This document shows positions 15,631 to 25,333 of a DNA stretch of 64,000 nt, piece by piece. Origin of the DNA: Clostridium collagenovorans DSM 3089. Its GTDB lineage: Bacteria > Bacillota > Clostridia > Clostridiales > Clostridiaceae. The notes under the pieces were generated by a model. It was not told where the DNA came from. It ran no database searches and saw only the letters and a list, made by a program, of their open reading frames with translations. The position numbers and the translations under genes were made by a program. The DNA lies in assembly GCF_900130005.1 (NCBI RefSeq), contig NZ_FQXP01000003.1, forward strand, positions 434,001 through 498,000, given 5' to 3'. Within the stretch, counting starts at the first letter, position 1; each line of letters begins with the position of its first letter.

Positions 15631-16803
15631 ATGACAAAGAGAGCAATTTTAATAGTTTTAGATAGTGTAGGAGTTGGAGAACTTCCAGATGCAGTAGCTT
15701 ATGGTGATACAGGTAGCAATACTTTAGGAAATATATCTAAAAAATTAGGGGGAATAAATCTTCCTAATATGCAAAAAATCGGTTTAGGAAATATAAACGG
15801 AATAGAAGGAATAATTAAAGAAAGTAATCCTACAGGTGCTTTTGGAAAATCTAGTGAGTTATCTAAGGGTAAAGATACAATAACAGGACACTGGGAAATA
15901 GCAGGAGTAGTATTAAAAGAGCCTTTAAACACTTATCCAAATGGTTTTCCAAAGGAAATAATGGATGAGTTTGAAAGTAAAATAGGAACTAAAACTCTAG
16001 GTAATACTGTAGCTTCAGGTACAGAAATTATAAAAGAGCTAGGTGAAGAACACGAAAAAACTGGTTACCCTATTATATATACTTCAGCAGATAGTGTGTT
16101 CCAAATAGCAGCACATGAAGAAATAATACCTTTAGAGAGATTATATGAAATGTGTGAAATAGCTAGAGAAATGTTAGTTGGAGATAAAACAGTAGGTAGA
16201 GTAATAGCTAGACCTTTTATTGGAAAACCAGGTAACTATACAAGAACAGCTAATAGACATGATTATGCTTTAGATGCTCCGGGAAAAACAATGCTTGAAT
16301 ATATCAAAGAAGATGGCAAGAATGTAATGGCTGTAGGTAAAATAGAAGATATATACAATAAAAAAGGTGTGACAGATTCAGTTCATATAAATGGAAATAT
16401 GGATGGAGTAGACAAAACTTTAGACTTTATGAAAGAAAATAAAGAAGGTCTTGTATTTACTAATTTAGTTGACTTCGATATGAAATTTGGACACAGAAAT
16501 GATCCAGAGGGATATGGAAAAGCTCTTGAAGAATTTGATGCAAGAGTGCCAGAAATCATTTCTAATATGAATGAAGATGATGTTTTAATAATAACAGCAG
16601 ATCACGGTTGTGATCCAACTACAGAAAGCACAGACCACTCAAGAGAATATATTCCTGTTTTAGTATATGGTAATAAAGTTAAGGGTGGAGTAAATATAGG
16701 TGTTAGAAACTCTTTCTGTGATATTGGAAAAACTGTATTAGAGTTATTAAATGTTGAAAATGATTTAGCAGGAACTAGTTTTGCTAAAGAGATATTAAAA
16801 TAA
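15631..16803 (+). CDS. deoB: Phosphopentomutase
   Basis: Mn-dependent interconversion of (deoxy)ribose 1-phosphate and 5-phosphate in nucleoside salvage. It is 390 aa. The metal-binding N-terminus is ILIVLDSVGVGELPDA, and the catalytic Thr region is KGKDTITGHWEI. C-terminal metal ligands are in DFDMKFGHRNDPEGY, ITADHGCDPTT and DHSREYIPVL. SD is AAAGGAGA. It forms a functional pair with the nucleoside phosphorylase downstream, although a terminator lies between. Confidence 0.97.
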   Translation: MTKRAILIVLDSVGVGELPDAVAYGDTGSNTLGNISKKLGGINLPNMQKIGLGNINGIEGIIKESNPTGAFGKSSELSKGKDTITGHWEIAGVVLKEPLNTYPNGFPKEIMDEFESKIGTKTLGNTVASGTEIIKELGEEHEKTGYPIIYTSADSVFQIAAHEEIIPLERLYEMCEIAREMLVGDKTVGRVIARPFIGKPGNYTRTANRHDYALDAPGKTMLEYIKEDGKNVMAVGKIEDIYNKKGVTDSVHINGNMDGVDKTLDFMKENKEGLVFTNLVDFDMKFGHRNDPEGYGKALEEFDARVPEIISNMNEDDVLIITADHGCDPTTESTDHSREYIPVLVYGNKVKGGVNIGVRNSFCDIGKTVLELLNVENDLAGTSFAKEILK

Positions 16804-16814
16804 TAAATAATTTT

Positions 16815-16856
16815 AACTATAGAAGTTTTAACTGAAACTTCTATAGTTATTTTTAA
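16815..16856 (+). terminator. Intrinsic terminator after deoB
   Basis: A perfect 14-bp stem (16815-16828 with 16835-16848) and 6-nt loop are followed by a T-rich stretch. It separates deoB from the pyrimidine phosphorylase gene. Confidence 0.8.
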
Positions 16857-16939
16857 TTTATAAATAATGTAGATAAGAAATACATATATTATTTATATTA
16901 AAACTAATGATTTTAAAATATATAAAGAGGTGACTTTAT

Positions 16940-18244
16940 ATGAGAATGTATGATGTAATAGCTAAAAAAAAGCATAATGAAGAATTAAGTACTGAGGAAA
17001 TTAATTATTTTGTAAATGGTTTTACTAAGGGTGAAATTCCCGACTATCAGGTTTCAGCACTTTTAATGGCAATATATTTTAATAAGATGAATGAGAGAGA
17101 AACTGTGGATTTAACCATGGCTATGGTTAATTCAGGTGATAAGCTTGACTTAAGTAAAATAGAAGGTATAAAAGTGGATAAACATAGTACAGGGGGAGTA
17201 GGTGATACAACTACTTTAGTCTTAGGGCCTATGGTAGCTGCACTTGGAATTCCTGTTGCTAAGATGTCTGGTAGAGGTCTTGGTCATACTGGTGGTACTA
17301 TAGATAAACTAGAGTCTTTCAAAGGATTCTCTATGGATATTGCAGAAGAGGATTTTATTAAAAATGTAAATGAAATAAAAATTGCTTTAGCAGCACAAAC
17401 AGGTGACTTAGCACCTGCTGATAAGAAAATATATGCTTTAAGAGATGTTACTGCAACTGTTGATAATCTTTCTTTAATAGCTTCTAGTATAATGAGTAAG
17501 AAAATTGCTTCAGGTGCTGATGCCATAGTTTTAGATGTTAAGGTTGGAAAAGGTGCATTTATGAAAACACCAGAGGATGTTAAGGATTTAGCTAATGCTA
17601 TGGTAAGTATAGGAAAGAGCATTGGAAGAGAAACAAGAGCTGTTATATCAGATATGGATCAACCTTTAGGATTAGCTATTGGAAATAGTTTAGAGGTAGT
17701 AGAGGCTATAGAAACCTTAAAAGGAAATGGTCCTAAGGATTTAATGGAATTATGTTTAGCCTTAGGAAGTAATATGGTATTACTTGCTAAAAAGGCTTCA
17801 TCTTTAGAAGAAGCTAGAGAAATGCTTATGGAAAGTATAACTTCAGGAAAAGCCTTAGAGAAGTTTAAAGATCTTATAAGTGCTCAAGGTGGAGATGCAA
17901 GTTATATTGATGACACAAGCAAATTTGAGAAAGCTAAATACATTGTTCCAGTAGTAAGTGAAAAGTCAGGATATGTTAAGAGAATAAATGCTGAAAATAT
18001 AGGAATTGTAGCTATGGAATTAGGTGCAGGAAGAGCTACAAAGGAAAGTGTTATAGATTTAGCAGTAGGAATAGTTTTAAATAAGAAAAGAGGAGATTAT
18101 GTAGAAGCGGGAGAAGCTTTAGCATACATTCATAGTAATCATGAAGAGAAAATAGAAAAAGCTAAAAATGATATAATTAAAAACTATGAATTAGTAAGTG
18201 AATATAAAGATGATATTCCTCTTATCTTTGATGTTATAAAATAA
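16940..18244 (+). CDS. pdp: Pyrimidine-nucleoside phosphorylase
   Basis: Phosphorolysis of uridine, thymidine or deoxyuridine to the base plus (deoxy)ribose 1-phosphate, which DeoB then converts. It is 434 aa, in the Firmicute Pdp/DeoA range. KHSTGGVGDTTTL (phosphate-binding) and KMSGRGLGHTGGTIDKLES (family signature, about residues 108-126) are intact. ATG at 16940 with GAGGTG upstream is the best start. Thymidine-only versus broad pyrimidine specificity cannot be decided by eye; Firmicute enzymes are usually broad. Confidence 0.95.
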   Translation: MRMYDVIAKKKHNEELSTEEINYFVNGFTKGEIPDYQVSALLMAIYFNKMNERETVDLTMAMVNSGDKLDLSKIEGIKVDKHSTGGVGDTTTLVLGPMVAALGIPVAKMSGRGLGHTGGTIDKLESFKGFSMDIAEEDFIKNVNEIKIALAAQTGDLAPADKKIYALRDVTATVDNLSLIASSIMSKKIASGADAIVLDVKVGKGAFMKTPEDVKDLANAMVSIGKSIGRETRAVISDMDQPLGLAIGNSLEVVEAIETLKGNGPKDLMELCLALGSNMVLLAKKASSLEEAREMLMESITSGKALEKFKDLISAQGGDASYIDDTSKFEKAKYIVPVVSEKSGYVKRINAENIGIVAMELGAGRATKESVIDLAVGIVLNKKRGDYVEAGEALAYIHSNHEEKIEKAKNDIIKNYELVSEYKDDIPLIFDVIK

Positions 18245-18283
18245 ATTTTTCATAATAAAAGTAAATTTTAAGTTGAAATATCT

Positions 18284-18344
18284 AAAATAAGCTATATTTT
18301 AAAGAGAATTTTAAAATTCTTTTTTGAAATATAGCTTATTTTTA
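18284..18344 (+). terminator. Intrinsic terminator after pdp
   Basis: A long stem (about 18286-18299 with 18327-18340, with an inner hairpin GAGAATTTT/AAAATTCTT) is followed by TTTTT. The remaining 170 bp before dacF is AT-rich and without other clear signals. Confidence 0.8.
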
Positions 18345-18513
18345 TTATCTTTATAAATGTAGAGTTTATCTTGATTTAGAAGACTTTTGACTAAGAAATT
18401 TTTATAGAAAATAAAAGATTTTAAAGAATATTTTAATATATATTTATAAAGAACTTATAATATTTTATTATTTGGTAAAAATAATGTTGTAAGTTTTAAA
18501 AAGGAGGGTAAAT

Positions 18514-19701
18514 ATGAGAAAAAAATATAGTTTAAGTTTTATTTTAGCTTTTTTATTAATTTTCAATATGATGCCAATACATGTTTTTGCTGAATCAGAA
18601 GTAGCACCAACACCAAATAATAGTGAGTCAATTGTAGTAGATGCAAGATCGGCCTTATTAATTGAACCTATTACAGGTAAGGTATTATATGAGAAGAATA
18701 GTAAAGAAAAATTTGCACCAGCATCCGTTACTAAGGTAATGACAATGCTTCTTACTATGGAGGCGGTAGACAGTGGTAAAATAAATTTACAGGATAAAGT
18801 AACAGTAAGTGAAAATGCTAAGCGTATGGGTGGTAGCACTATGCTTCTAGATATTGGTGAAGTTAGAACAGTTGAAGAACTGTTAAAAGGTGTTGCCATA
18901 GCATCAGGAAATGATGCTGCCGTTGCATTAGCAGAGTTATTAGGTGGAACAGAGGAAAACTTTGTTGGCTTAATGAATAAAAGAGCAAAAGAATTAGGAA
19001 TGAATGATACTACCTTTAAGAATTGTAATGGTTTACCTATAGAGGGCCATGAAACAACAGCATATGATATTGCTATAATGTCTAAGGAATTATTAAAACA
19101 TCCTAAAATCTTGGAATACTCTGGTACATATATGGAAACTATAAGTGAAGGTAGAAAAAGTCCAATAGAATTAGTTAATCAGAATAAACTAGTTAGATTT
19201 TTTGATGGCTGTGATGGATTAAAAACAGGATTTACAAATGAAGCCAAATACTGTATTTCTGCAACATCTATGAGAAATGGAGTTAGAGTGCTAGCTGTAA
19301 TAATGGGTGCTCCAACTTATAAGGTTAGAAATAGAGATGCTGGAATGTTAATGAACTATGGTCTTGCAAAATTTGAGAACAAAGAGATTTTAAAGAAAGA
19401 CACTGAAGTTGAAAAGGTTGTCTTTAATAAAAAGGGCGATAAGTTCTTTACAGCTATGGCAAGCACTGATTTTTCAATACCAGTAGAAAAAGGTTCAGAA
19501 GCAAACATAGATAAAAAAATTAAAATAGATAAGAGCAAAACTAGTTATGTAAAAGGTGAAAAGATAGGTCAATGTGAGATTTCTTTAAACGGAGAAGTTA
19601 TAGGTACAGTAGATTTATACTGTGATAGAGACTTAAAGGTAGGAGGATTCTTACAAAATCTTAAATCTAATTTTACAAATTTATTTGATCACGCAGTATA
19701 G
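18514..19701 (+). CDS. dacF: D-alanyl-D-alanine carboxypeptidase, DacF type
   Basis: Low-molecular-weight penicillin-binding protein that trims the terminal D-Ala of peptidoglycan stem peptides. It is 395 aa. The signal peptide spans about residues 1-26 (ending HVFAES). Active-site motifs are SVTK (Ser and Lys), SGN (ASGNDAAVALAE) and KTG (DGLKTGFTNEA). A beta-rich C-terminal domain of the PBP5 type follows. The position after the drm/pdp genes matches B. subtilis dacF, but the spoIIA operon that normally follows is absent. SD is AAGGAGGG. Confidence 0.93.
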   Translation: MRKKYSLSFILAFLLIFNMMPIHVFAESEVAPTPNNSESIVVDARSALLIEPITGKVLYEKNSKEKFAPASVTKVMTMLLTMEAVDSGKINLQDKVTVSENAKRMGGSTMLLDIGEVRTVEELLKGVAIASGNDAAVALAELLGGTEENFVGLMNKRAKELGMNDTTFKNCNGLPIEGHETTAYDIAIMSKELLKHPKILEYSGTYMETISEGRKSPIELVNQNKLVRFFDGCDGLKTGFTNEAKYCISATSMRNGVRVLAVIMGAPTYKVRNRDAGMLMNYGLAKFENKEILKKDTEVEKVVFNKKGDKFFTAMASTDFSIPVEKGSEANIDKKIKIDKSKTSYVKGEKIGQCEISLNGEVIGTVDLYCDRDLKVGGFLQNLKSNFTNLFDHAV

Positions 19702-19733
19702 AAGTTTTTAAATTGAATATTTTACTTACAAAG

Positions 19734-19775
19734 AAAAGGGTTAGAGAATAATAAAAATTCTCTGACCCTTTTTTA
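19734..19775 (+). terminator. Intrinsic terminator after dacF
   Basis: AAAGGGTTAGAGAAT pairs with ATTCTCTGACCCTTT around a 7-nt loop, then a T-run. A strong GC-containing stem. Confidence 0.85.
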
Positions 19776-20161
19776 ATATACATTAGGAACTTAATATATG
19801 TTATTATAGAGTAATAACAAACTTTAATATAATAATGTTTAGGAGTTATGTAAATATATATTTTAATAATAAAATTTCATTAAATTATATAAATAGAGTT
19901 TCTATATAAAATATAGATAGTTTATGATTTAAGATATGAAAGATTTATCAAAAAAAATGTATATGGTTATTTAAAATAATCAAGGTAACAGTAAAATCCA
20001 ATAAATAATCTGCATTGTATTTAAATTTAGATGTAAATAGATGATAAATATAAATACTAGTATAGATATAGAAAGTTAATTAGAGTCTATGTGATTTGAA
20101 ATAAAATTATTTATATAAGGATGAATTATATAAATAATTATGAAAGGAATTAATAATAAAT
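19776..20161. other. Gene-free AT-rich stretch before topB
   Basis: About 385 bp, strongly AT-rich, with stops in all frames. I see no RNA motif, repeat or convincing promoter. The topB SD (AAAGGA, about 13 nt before the ATG) is at its end. Confidence 0.5.
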
Positions 20162-22348
20162 ATGAGTAAAAAATTAGTTTTAGCTGAAAAACCTTCTGTT
20201 GGAAGAGATTTAGCAAGAGTATTGAAGTGTAATAAAAAGGGAAATGGTTTTATAGAAGGAGATAAATATATAGTTACTTGGGCTTTAGGACATTTGGTTA
20301 CTTTAGCTAATCCAGAAACCTATGATGAAAAATATAAGGTTTGGAATATGGAAGACTTACCTATGATGCCTAAGTATTTAAAATTAGTTGTCATAAAACA
20401 AACTTCTAAACAATATTCAGCAGTAAAATCTCAGTTAAGTAGAGGAGATGTTGATGAAATAATAATAGCAACTGACGCAGGAAGAGAAGGCGAATTAGTT
20501 GCTAGATGGATAATAGAAAAATCAGGGGTAAAAAAACCTATAAAGAGATTATGGATTTCCTCTGTAACAGATAAGGCAATTAAAGATGGCTTTAATAACC
20601 TTAAGGACGGAAAAGAATATGAGAATTTATATAAGTCAGCTATTTGTAGATCAGAAGCAGATTGGATAGTAGGGCTTAATGTAACTAGAGCATTAACTTG
20701 TAGATATAACGCACAATTATCAGCTGGAAGAGTCCAAACCCCTACCTTAGCAATGATTGTACAAAGGGAAGAGGAAATAAAGAATTTTAAACCAAAGGAT
20801 TATTATAATATAATTGCAACAGCTCAAGGATTTAAATTAAAATGGAGCGGAGAAAAGGGAAGTAATATTTTTAACAAGGATGTTGCACAGGATTTATATA
20901 ATAAGCTTAAGGGGAAAAGTGGTAAGGTAAAGGAAGTAAATAAAACAGATAAGAAAAAATATTCTCCAGCATTATATGATTTAACTGAACTACAAAGAGA
21001 TGCTAATAAGATTTGGGGCTATTCTGCAAAGCAAACTTTATCAATAATGCAGAGATTATATGAAAATCATAAAATACTTACTTATCCTAGAACAGACTCT
21101 AGATATATAACTAGTGATATAGTAGGAACTTTACCAGAAAGATTAAAAGCAATTTCTTTAGGCTCTTATAGCAAATATACAGCAGAGATATTAAAAAACA
21201 AAATAACTGCTCATAAAGGTTTTGTAGATAATAGCAAGGTATCTGATCACCATGCCATTATTCCAACAGAGGAAACACCAAAACTATCTAATTTGAGTCA
21301 TGAGGAAAGAAATATATATGATTTAGTAATAAAGAGATTTTTAAGTGTAATGCTTCCACCATATATCTATACACAGGTTACAGTAAATGTAGAGGTAGAA
21401 GGAGAAGTCTTAGGTGCTAAGGGAATAATAAATAAAAGCAGAGGTTGGAGAGAAGTTTATATAGGGGAAGTTGAATTAGATGAAGCTGAGGAAGGTGAAA
21501 ATCAAGAACTACCTAATATAAATATTGGTGATGATATAAGATTAAGTTCTATAGAAATGAAAAAGTTGCAAACTAAGGCTCCAAGTAGATTTAATGAAGC
21601 GACACTACTTTCAGCTATGGAAAATCCTCATAAATACGTTAATATGGATAAAAGTGCTGCAAAAACTCTTGGAGAAACAGGAGGATTAGGTACTGTTGCT
21701 ACAAGAGCGGACATAATAGAAAAGTTATTTAACTCCTTCTATGTTGAAAAGAGAGGAAAAGAGTTATTACCAACTTCTAAGGGAAAACAGCTTGTAGAGC
21801 TAGTACCAGAGGATTTAAGATCACCAATTTTAACAGCTCAATGGGAAAGAAATTTAGAACTTATTAGTAAAGGAAAATTACATGATAAAAGCTTTTTAAG
21901 TAATATGAGAAGTTATGCTAGTGAGTTGGTTAAGGAAGTAAAGGAAAGTAAAGAAAAGTTTGTTCATGATAATATGACAGGTAAAAAATGCCCAGAGTGT
22001 GGAAAGTACCTTTTAGAGGTTAAGGGTAAACATGGAATAATGAATGTGTGTCAAGATAGAGACTGTGGATATAGAGAGGGTATTAGTAAATTTACTAATA
22101 TAAGATGTCCTGAATGTCATAAAAAGCTAGAGCTTAGAGGCCATGGAGAAGGACAGATTTATGTATGTCCTAATTGTTCTTTTAGAGAAAAATTAACAGC
22201 CTTTAATAATAGATTTAAAGAGAAAAATAAGGAACTCAATAAAAAAGAAGTTAATAAATACATGAAAAAGATGAAACAAGAGGCAGAAGAGCCTATGAAT
22301 AATGCATTTGCAGATTTATTTTCAAAATTAAATTTAGATAAAAAATAA
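20162..22348 (+). CDS. topB: DNA topoisomerase III
   Basis: Type IA topoisomerase that decatenates DNA through a 5'-phosphotyrosine. It is 728 aa. The TOPRIM domain begins KLVLAEKPSVGRDLARVL and has the acidic motif IIATDAGREGELVARW. The active-site Tyr is in KILTYPRTDSRYI. The C-terminus carries two four-Cys zinc ribbons, one around residues 617-645 (CPECGKYLL, CQDRDCGYRE) and one around 656-683 (CPECHKKLE, CPNCSFRE). A charged tail of about 45 aa ends the protein. SD spacing is rather long. The gene stands alone. Confidence 0.95.
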   Translation: MSKKLVLAEKPSVGRDLARVLKCNKKGNGFIEGDKYIVTWALGHLVTLANPETYDEKYKVWNMEDLPMMPKYLKLVVIKQTSKQYSAVKSQLSRGDVDEIIIATDAGREGELVARWIIEKSGVKKPIKRLWISSVTDKAIKDGFNNLKDGKEYENLYKSAICRSEADWIVGLNVTRALTCRYNAQLSAGRVQTPTLAMIVQREEEIKNFKPKDYYNIIATAQGFKLKWSGEKGSNIFNKDVAQDLYNKLKGKSGKVKEVNKTDKKKYSPALYDLTELQRDANKIWGYSAKQTLSIMQRLYENHKILTYPRTDSRYITSDIVGTLPERLKAISLGSYSKYTAEILKNKITAHKGFVDNSKVSDHHAIIPTEETPKLSNLSHEERNIYDLVIKRFLSVMLPPYIYTQVTVNVEVEGEVLGAKGIINKSRGWREVYIGEVELDEAEEGENQELPNINIGDDIRLSSIEMKKLQTKAPSRFNEATLLSAMENPHKYVNMDKSAAKTLGETGGLGTVATRADIIEKLFNSFYVEKRGKELLPTSKGKQLVELVPEDLRSPILTAQWERNLELISKGKLHDKSFLSNMRSYASELVKEVKESKEKFVHDNMTGKKCPECGKYLLEVKGKHGIMNVCQDRDCGYREGISKFTNIRCPECHKKLELRGHGEGQIYVCPNCSFREKLTAFNNRFKEKNKELNKKEVNKYMKKMKQEAEEPMNNAFADLFSKLNLDKK

Positions 22349-22386
22349 GATTATAATGTAGAAAAATGTTATAATAATAAATAAGA

Positions 22387-22432
22387 AAATCTTAGATTAG
22401 GGTATGCTGTAGTTACCTTAATCTAAGATTTA
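22387..22432. terminator. 18-bp hairpin after topB
   Basis: AAATCTTAGATTA plus GGGTA pairs with TACC plus TTAATCTAAGATTT, an 18-bp stem with one G-U. No real T-run follows, so termination is likely but not certain. Confidence 0.55.
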
Positions 22433-22613
22433 TATTTACTTTACTTATAATAAATTAAGTAGCATTATTTTGACTTATATAACTAGGCTTTGCTTTGAAT
22501 ATATAAAGTAAGAAAAGTTTTTTATGATAATATGACAAGTGTGGGCTTTGCCTTAATAAAATTAAGAAAGAAGTGTTTAAAAGATTTAAAAATTAGGTTT
22601 AGGAGAGAAATAT

Positions 22614-23363
22614 ATGGCATTAAGTGTTAAAGTAGAAAATTTTGAAGGACCCTTTGATTTACTACTGCATTTAATTAAAAAGAATGAAATGAGCATATAT
22701 GATATAAGAATAAAAGAGGTTGCGGAACAGTACATGCAGTACATAAAGTCTATGAAGGAAATGGATTTAGAAATAGCTTCTGAGTTTATTGTAATAGCGT
22801 CTACATTGATAGAAATAAAATCTAAGGAATTACTTCCAAAGGTTAAAGTTGAAGATGAAGAGGTTATGGATGAAGAAGATATTAAAAAGCAACTGGTAGA
22901 AAAACTTATAGAGTATAAAAAGTTTAAAGCTGTAGCCTCGGTATTAAGAGAAAAAGAGGGTATTGTAGGAGAGACTTATAGTAAGAAGGCAGAGATAATT
23001 GAAGAAAAGAAAACCTTTAATATAGCAGAGGTATTAGAGGGTATTAGTGTATTACATTTAAATAATATATATAATGATCTTATAGAAGCATATTTAAATA
23101 AGATGAACGAAAAGGAACTTCCAAAGCAAATAACAGCTTTAGATACATATAAAATAGAAGACAAGATGGAAACTTTGACTACATACATAAATTCAGTTAA
23201 AAAAGGAAGTTTTAGTGAAGTCACAAATAAATGTGCAAATAAATCAGAAATAATAGTTACTTTTTTAGCATTATTAGAGTTGATAAAATTAAGAGAGCTA
23301 AAAGTAGTTCAAGGAGAAATCTTTGGAGAAATATATATGGAAAGGATAGAAAATGATGATTAA
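22614..23363 (+). CDS. scpA: Segregation and condensation protein A
   Basis: Kleisin subunit that bridges the SMC dimer heads in the condensin complex. It is 249 aa. The N-terminal block VKVENFEGPFDLLLHLIKKN and the DIRIKEVAEQYMQYI segment are diagnostic. The acidic linker near residue 85 and the C-terminal winged helix (IIVTFLALLELIKLRELKVV) complete the kleisin layout. SD is AGGAGA. Its last codons overlap the scpB start by 11 bp. Confidence 0.96.
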   Translation: MALSVKVENFEGPFDLLLHLIKKNEMSIYDIRIKEVAEQYMQYIKSMKEMDLEIASEFIVIASTLIEIKSKELLPKVKVEDEEVMDEEDIKKQLVEKLIEYKKFKAVASVLREKEGIVGETYSKKAEIIEEKKTFNIAEVLEGISVLHLNNIYNDLIEAYLNKMNEKELPKQITALDTYKIEDKMETLTTYINSVKKGSFSEVTNKCANKSEIIVTFLALLELIKLRELKVVQGEIFGEIYMERIENDD

Positions 23364-23928
23364 AGAAGTTACATATTCAAGATCAATAGAGGAGACTTCT
23401 ATTGAAGAAGGATATTTTTCAGTAATAGAATCCTTACTATTTGTATCTGGAGAACCCCTAGAAGAAAAATCCTTAGCTTCAATTTTAGAATGTAGTGAAG
23501 TATTTATATCTAAAATATTATCTAAATTAATTGATAAATATGATGAAGATAATACTAGAGGGGTAAAAATCATTAAAGTAAATAATGCTTATCAAATGGT
23601 TACTAAACAAGAGAATAGTGAGTTTATACAAAAGTTATTAAATATAAATGTCAGACAATCCTTATCACAAGCAGCCTTAGAAACTTTAGCCATAGTAGTT
23701 TATAAGCAACCTATAACAAGAGTTGAAATAGACGAAATAAGAGGGGTTAAGAGTGATAGAGCACTATCTACTTTGATGGAAAAGAAGTTGATTAAGGAAA
23801 GTGGTAGAAAAGAAGTACCAGGAAGACCTATTTTATATAGTACTACAAAGGAATTCTTGAAGTACTTTGATCTACAGAATATAGAATCATTGCCAACTTT
23901 AGAGCAATTAACAATTGATGATTTATAA
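23353..23928 (+). CDS. scpB: Segregation and condensation protein B
   Basis: Dimeric winged-helix partner of ScpA in the SMC condensin. It is 191 aa with two winged-helix domains. Typical blocks are VIESLLFVSGEPL, SQAALETLAIVVYKQPITR and IRGVKSDRALSTLMEKKLI. The start overlaps scpA by 11 bp, so the subunits are coupled. The ATG at 23356 is an alternative. The C-terminal region PTLEQLTIDDL is a normal end. Confidence 0.96.
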   Translation: MMIKEVTYSRSIEETSIEEGYFSVIESLLFVSGEPLEEKSLASILECSEVFISKILSKLIDKYDEDNTRGVKIIKVNNAYQMVTKQENSEFIQKLLNINVRQSLSQAALETLAIVVYKQPITRVEIDEIRGVKSDRALSTLMEKKLIKESGRKEVPGRPILYSTTKEFLKYFDLQNIESLPTLEQLTIDDL

Positions 23929-23940
23929 TATATTAATGTG

Positions 23941-23987
23941 AAAACTAATAAAAAACACTCTTTTTAAGGGTGTTTTTTATTAGTTTT
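23941..23987. terminator. Bidirectional terminator between scpB and ytfJ
   Basis: A 20-bp stem (23941-23960 with 23968-23987, one G-U) has T-runs usable on both strands. It ends scpB on + and the converging ytfJ on -. Confidence 0.9.
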
Positions 23988-23995
23988 ATAAGGTT

Positions 23996-24538
23996 TTATA
24001 AATTGTTTTCTGGTTCTTCTGTAGAAACTTCTTCTGTAAAGCTTTCGCTATATACTGTAAATGGAGCTTCTTTTTCTTCTTTCTGTTTTCCATGGCAGCA
24101 ACCACCATGATGATGATGATGACCATGTTTTTTCTCAGAAGACTTATCTTTACAGCTCATAGAAGATATACTGTCCTTTAACATATCCATAATTTGAGGA
24201 ATAGTATCTATAATTTTTTCATATCCATGATCAGCATCCACACGTAACACTCTTATAGTATTATTTTGTACAACCAAGAAGGCTACAGGTCTCATAGAAA
24301 TACCTGCTCCAGATCCACCACCAAAAGGGAATTTACAATCAGAAGTATTATTTTTACAAGAAGCTGATGAAAACTCACTTCCTCCACTAGCAAAGCCTAA
24401 AGAAAGCTTAGAAACAGGAATAATAACTGTACCATCTGGTGATTGTACAGGGTTTCCTATTATAGTATCTACATCAACCATAGATTTTAGGTTTTCCATG
24501 GTATTTTTTAATAAGTTATCAATTGGATGATTTTCCAT
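23996..24538 (-). CDS. ytfJ: GerW/YtfJ family sporulation protein with His-rich tail
   Basis: Family required for proper spore germination in Bacillus (YtfJ/GerW). It is 180 aa. The conserved core VDTIIGNPVQSPDGTVIIPV and SLGFASGGSEF, with FPFGGGSGAGISMRPVAFLV, is intact. The C-terminal extension is unusual: at about residues 139-152 it has HGHHHHHGGCCHGK, a likely metal-binding cluster, followed by an acidic tail. The start is the ATG next to AGGAGG at about 24547. It overlaps the end of the DUF2953 gene by 20 bp, the same pairing as B. subtilis ytfI-ytfJ. Confidence 0.9.
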   Translation of the reverse strand: MENHPIDNLLKNTMENLKSMVDVDTIIGNPVQSPDGTVIIPVSKLSLGFASGGSEFSSASCKNNTSDCKFPFGGGSGAGISMRPVAFLVVQNNTIRVLRVDADHGYEKIIDTIPQIMDMLKDSISSMSCKDKSSEKKHGHHHHHGGCCHGKQKEEKEAPFTVYSESFTEEVSTEEPENNL

Positions 24539-25169
24539 AGTTAAGACCTCCTAAAAATGATGAATTTTCTTTTTTATATTTTAAAAAAGATTTAATTAAT
24601 AAAATTATTATGTATGTAATGTTAGCTAAACTTATATAAATTATACTTTTACAATAAAAATTACTTTTTATTTTCTTAAAAATTGGTTTTAAATCAAAAT
24701 TAAAGTCTGCTATATTAAAAAAAACTTCTAGAAAGTTATATAGTAATGGAAATAACATTGAAATATAACCATATAAAATAGCTGTTATTGCAGCATTTTC
24801 AAGCCCGTAACTTAAGTCTATAGAGAAATCTATATCAGGCTTATAATGCGAGCAATTAAGGTTTCTTACAGTGCTTAAAAGAACTTCTTTACTAAAAAGT
24901 TCATTAGTAAATTTTTTCTTTGTGTTACTTTCATCCTCAGAAAGTTCTTCTGAATTTTTATCTTCGGGTTTATTTTTATTTATATTTGATAATTTATCTT
25001 TAAATTTTTCAAGATTTTCTGGGCTCAGCTCAGTATTTATAGAAAATATCTCCTTTCTATATAAAAAAAATGAAAAATTATTGTTAATATATTTCATAGA
25101 TAATTTTAAAGGTACAGGGAAAAATAACGATGTAGTAAAAATACATAGAAATATTAAAAAATAAAACAT
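24519..25169 (-). CDS. ytfI: DUF2953 membrane protein (YtfI-like)
   Basis: Uncharacterised sporulation-associated family. It is 216 aa. An N-terminal hydrophobic segment (residues 1-22) is followed by a charged region with the run NINKNKPEDKNSEELSEDES. A block with the DUF2953 flavour, IDFSIDLSYGLENAAITAILYGY, spans residues about 115-137, and a terminal hydrophobic segment spans about 176-196. It overlaps ytfJ by 20 bp. The assignment rests mainly on the pairing with ytfJ and the C-terminal half. SD is TGGAGG. Confidence 0.78.
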   Translation of the reverse strand: MFYFLIFLCIFTTSLFFPVPLKLSMKYINNNFSFFLYRKEIFSINTELSPENLEKFKDKLSNINKNKPEDKNSEELSEDESNTKKKFTNELFSKEVLLSTVRNLNCSHYKPDIDFSIDLSYGLENAAITAILYGYISMLFPLLYNFLEVFFNIADFNFDLKPIFKKIKSNFYCKSIIYISLANITYIIILLIKSFLKYKKENSSFLGGLNYGKSSN

Positions 25170-25290
25170 AATTAACCTCCAAAATAAAATTACAAAATTA
25201 GTATAACCACATAATGAGAATTTATGAAAATATAAGATTTTTTAAGGAAAAAATAATTTTAAAGTTAATTATGGTAAACAAAAGAAAAAG

Positions 25291-25333
25291 AAAGGTGGTG
25301 TAAATATCTTCTGGTTTACGAAGATATATATTT
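25291..25333 (+). promoter_or_regulatory. Distant Shine-Dalgarno with bridging hairpin, second carboxypeptidase gene
   Basis: AAAGGTGGTG (25291-25300) is 35 nt before the ATG. ATATCTTC (25304-25311) pairs perfectly with GAAGATAT (25320-25327), loop 8 nt. Folding leaves about 11 nt between GGTGG and ATG. The only nearer in-frame codons are non-canonical. Confidence 0.55.

Noticed and set aside
24097..24126. His-run in YtfJ taken as a cloning tag or sequencing artefact
   Set aside because: It is internal, mixed with Gly and Cys, uses varied codons and is followed by more native sequence.
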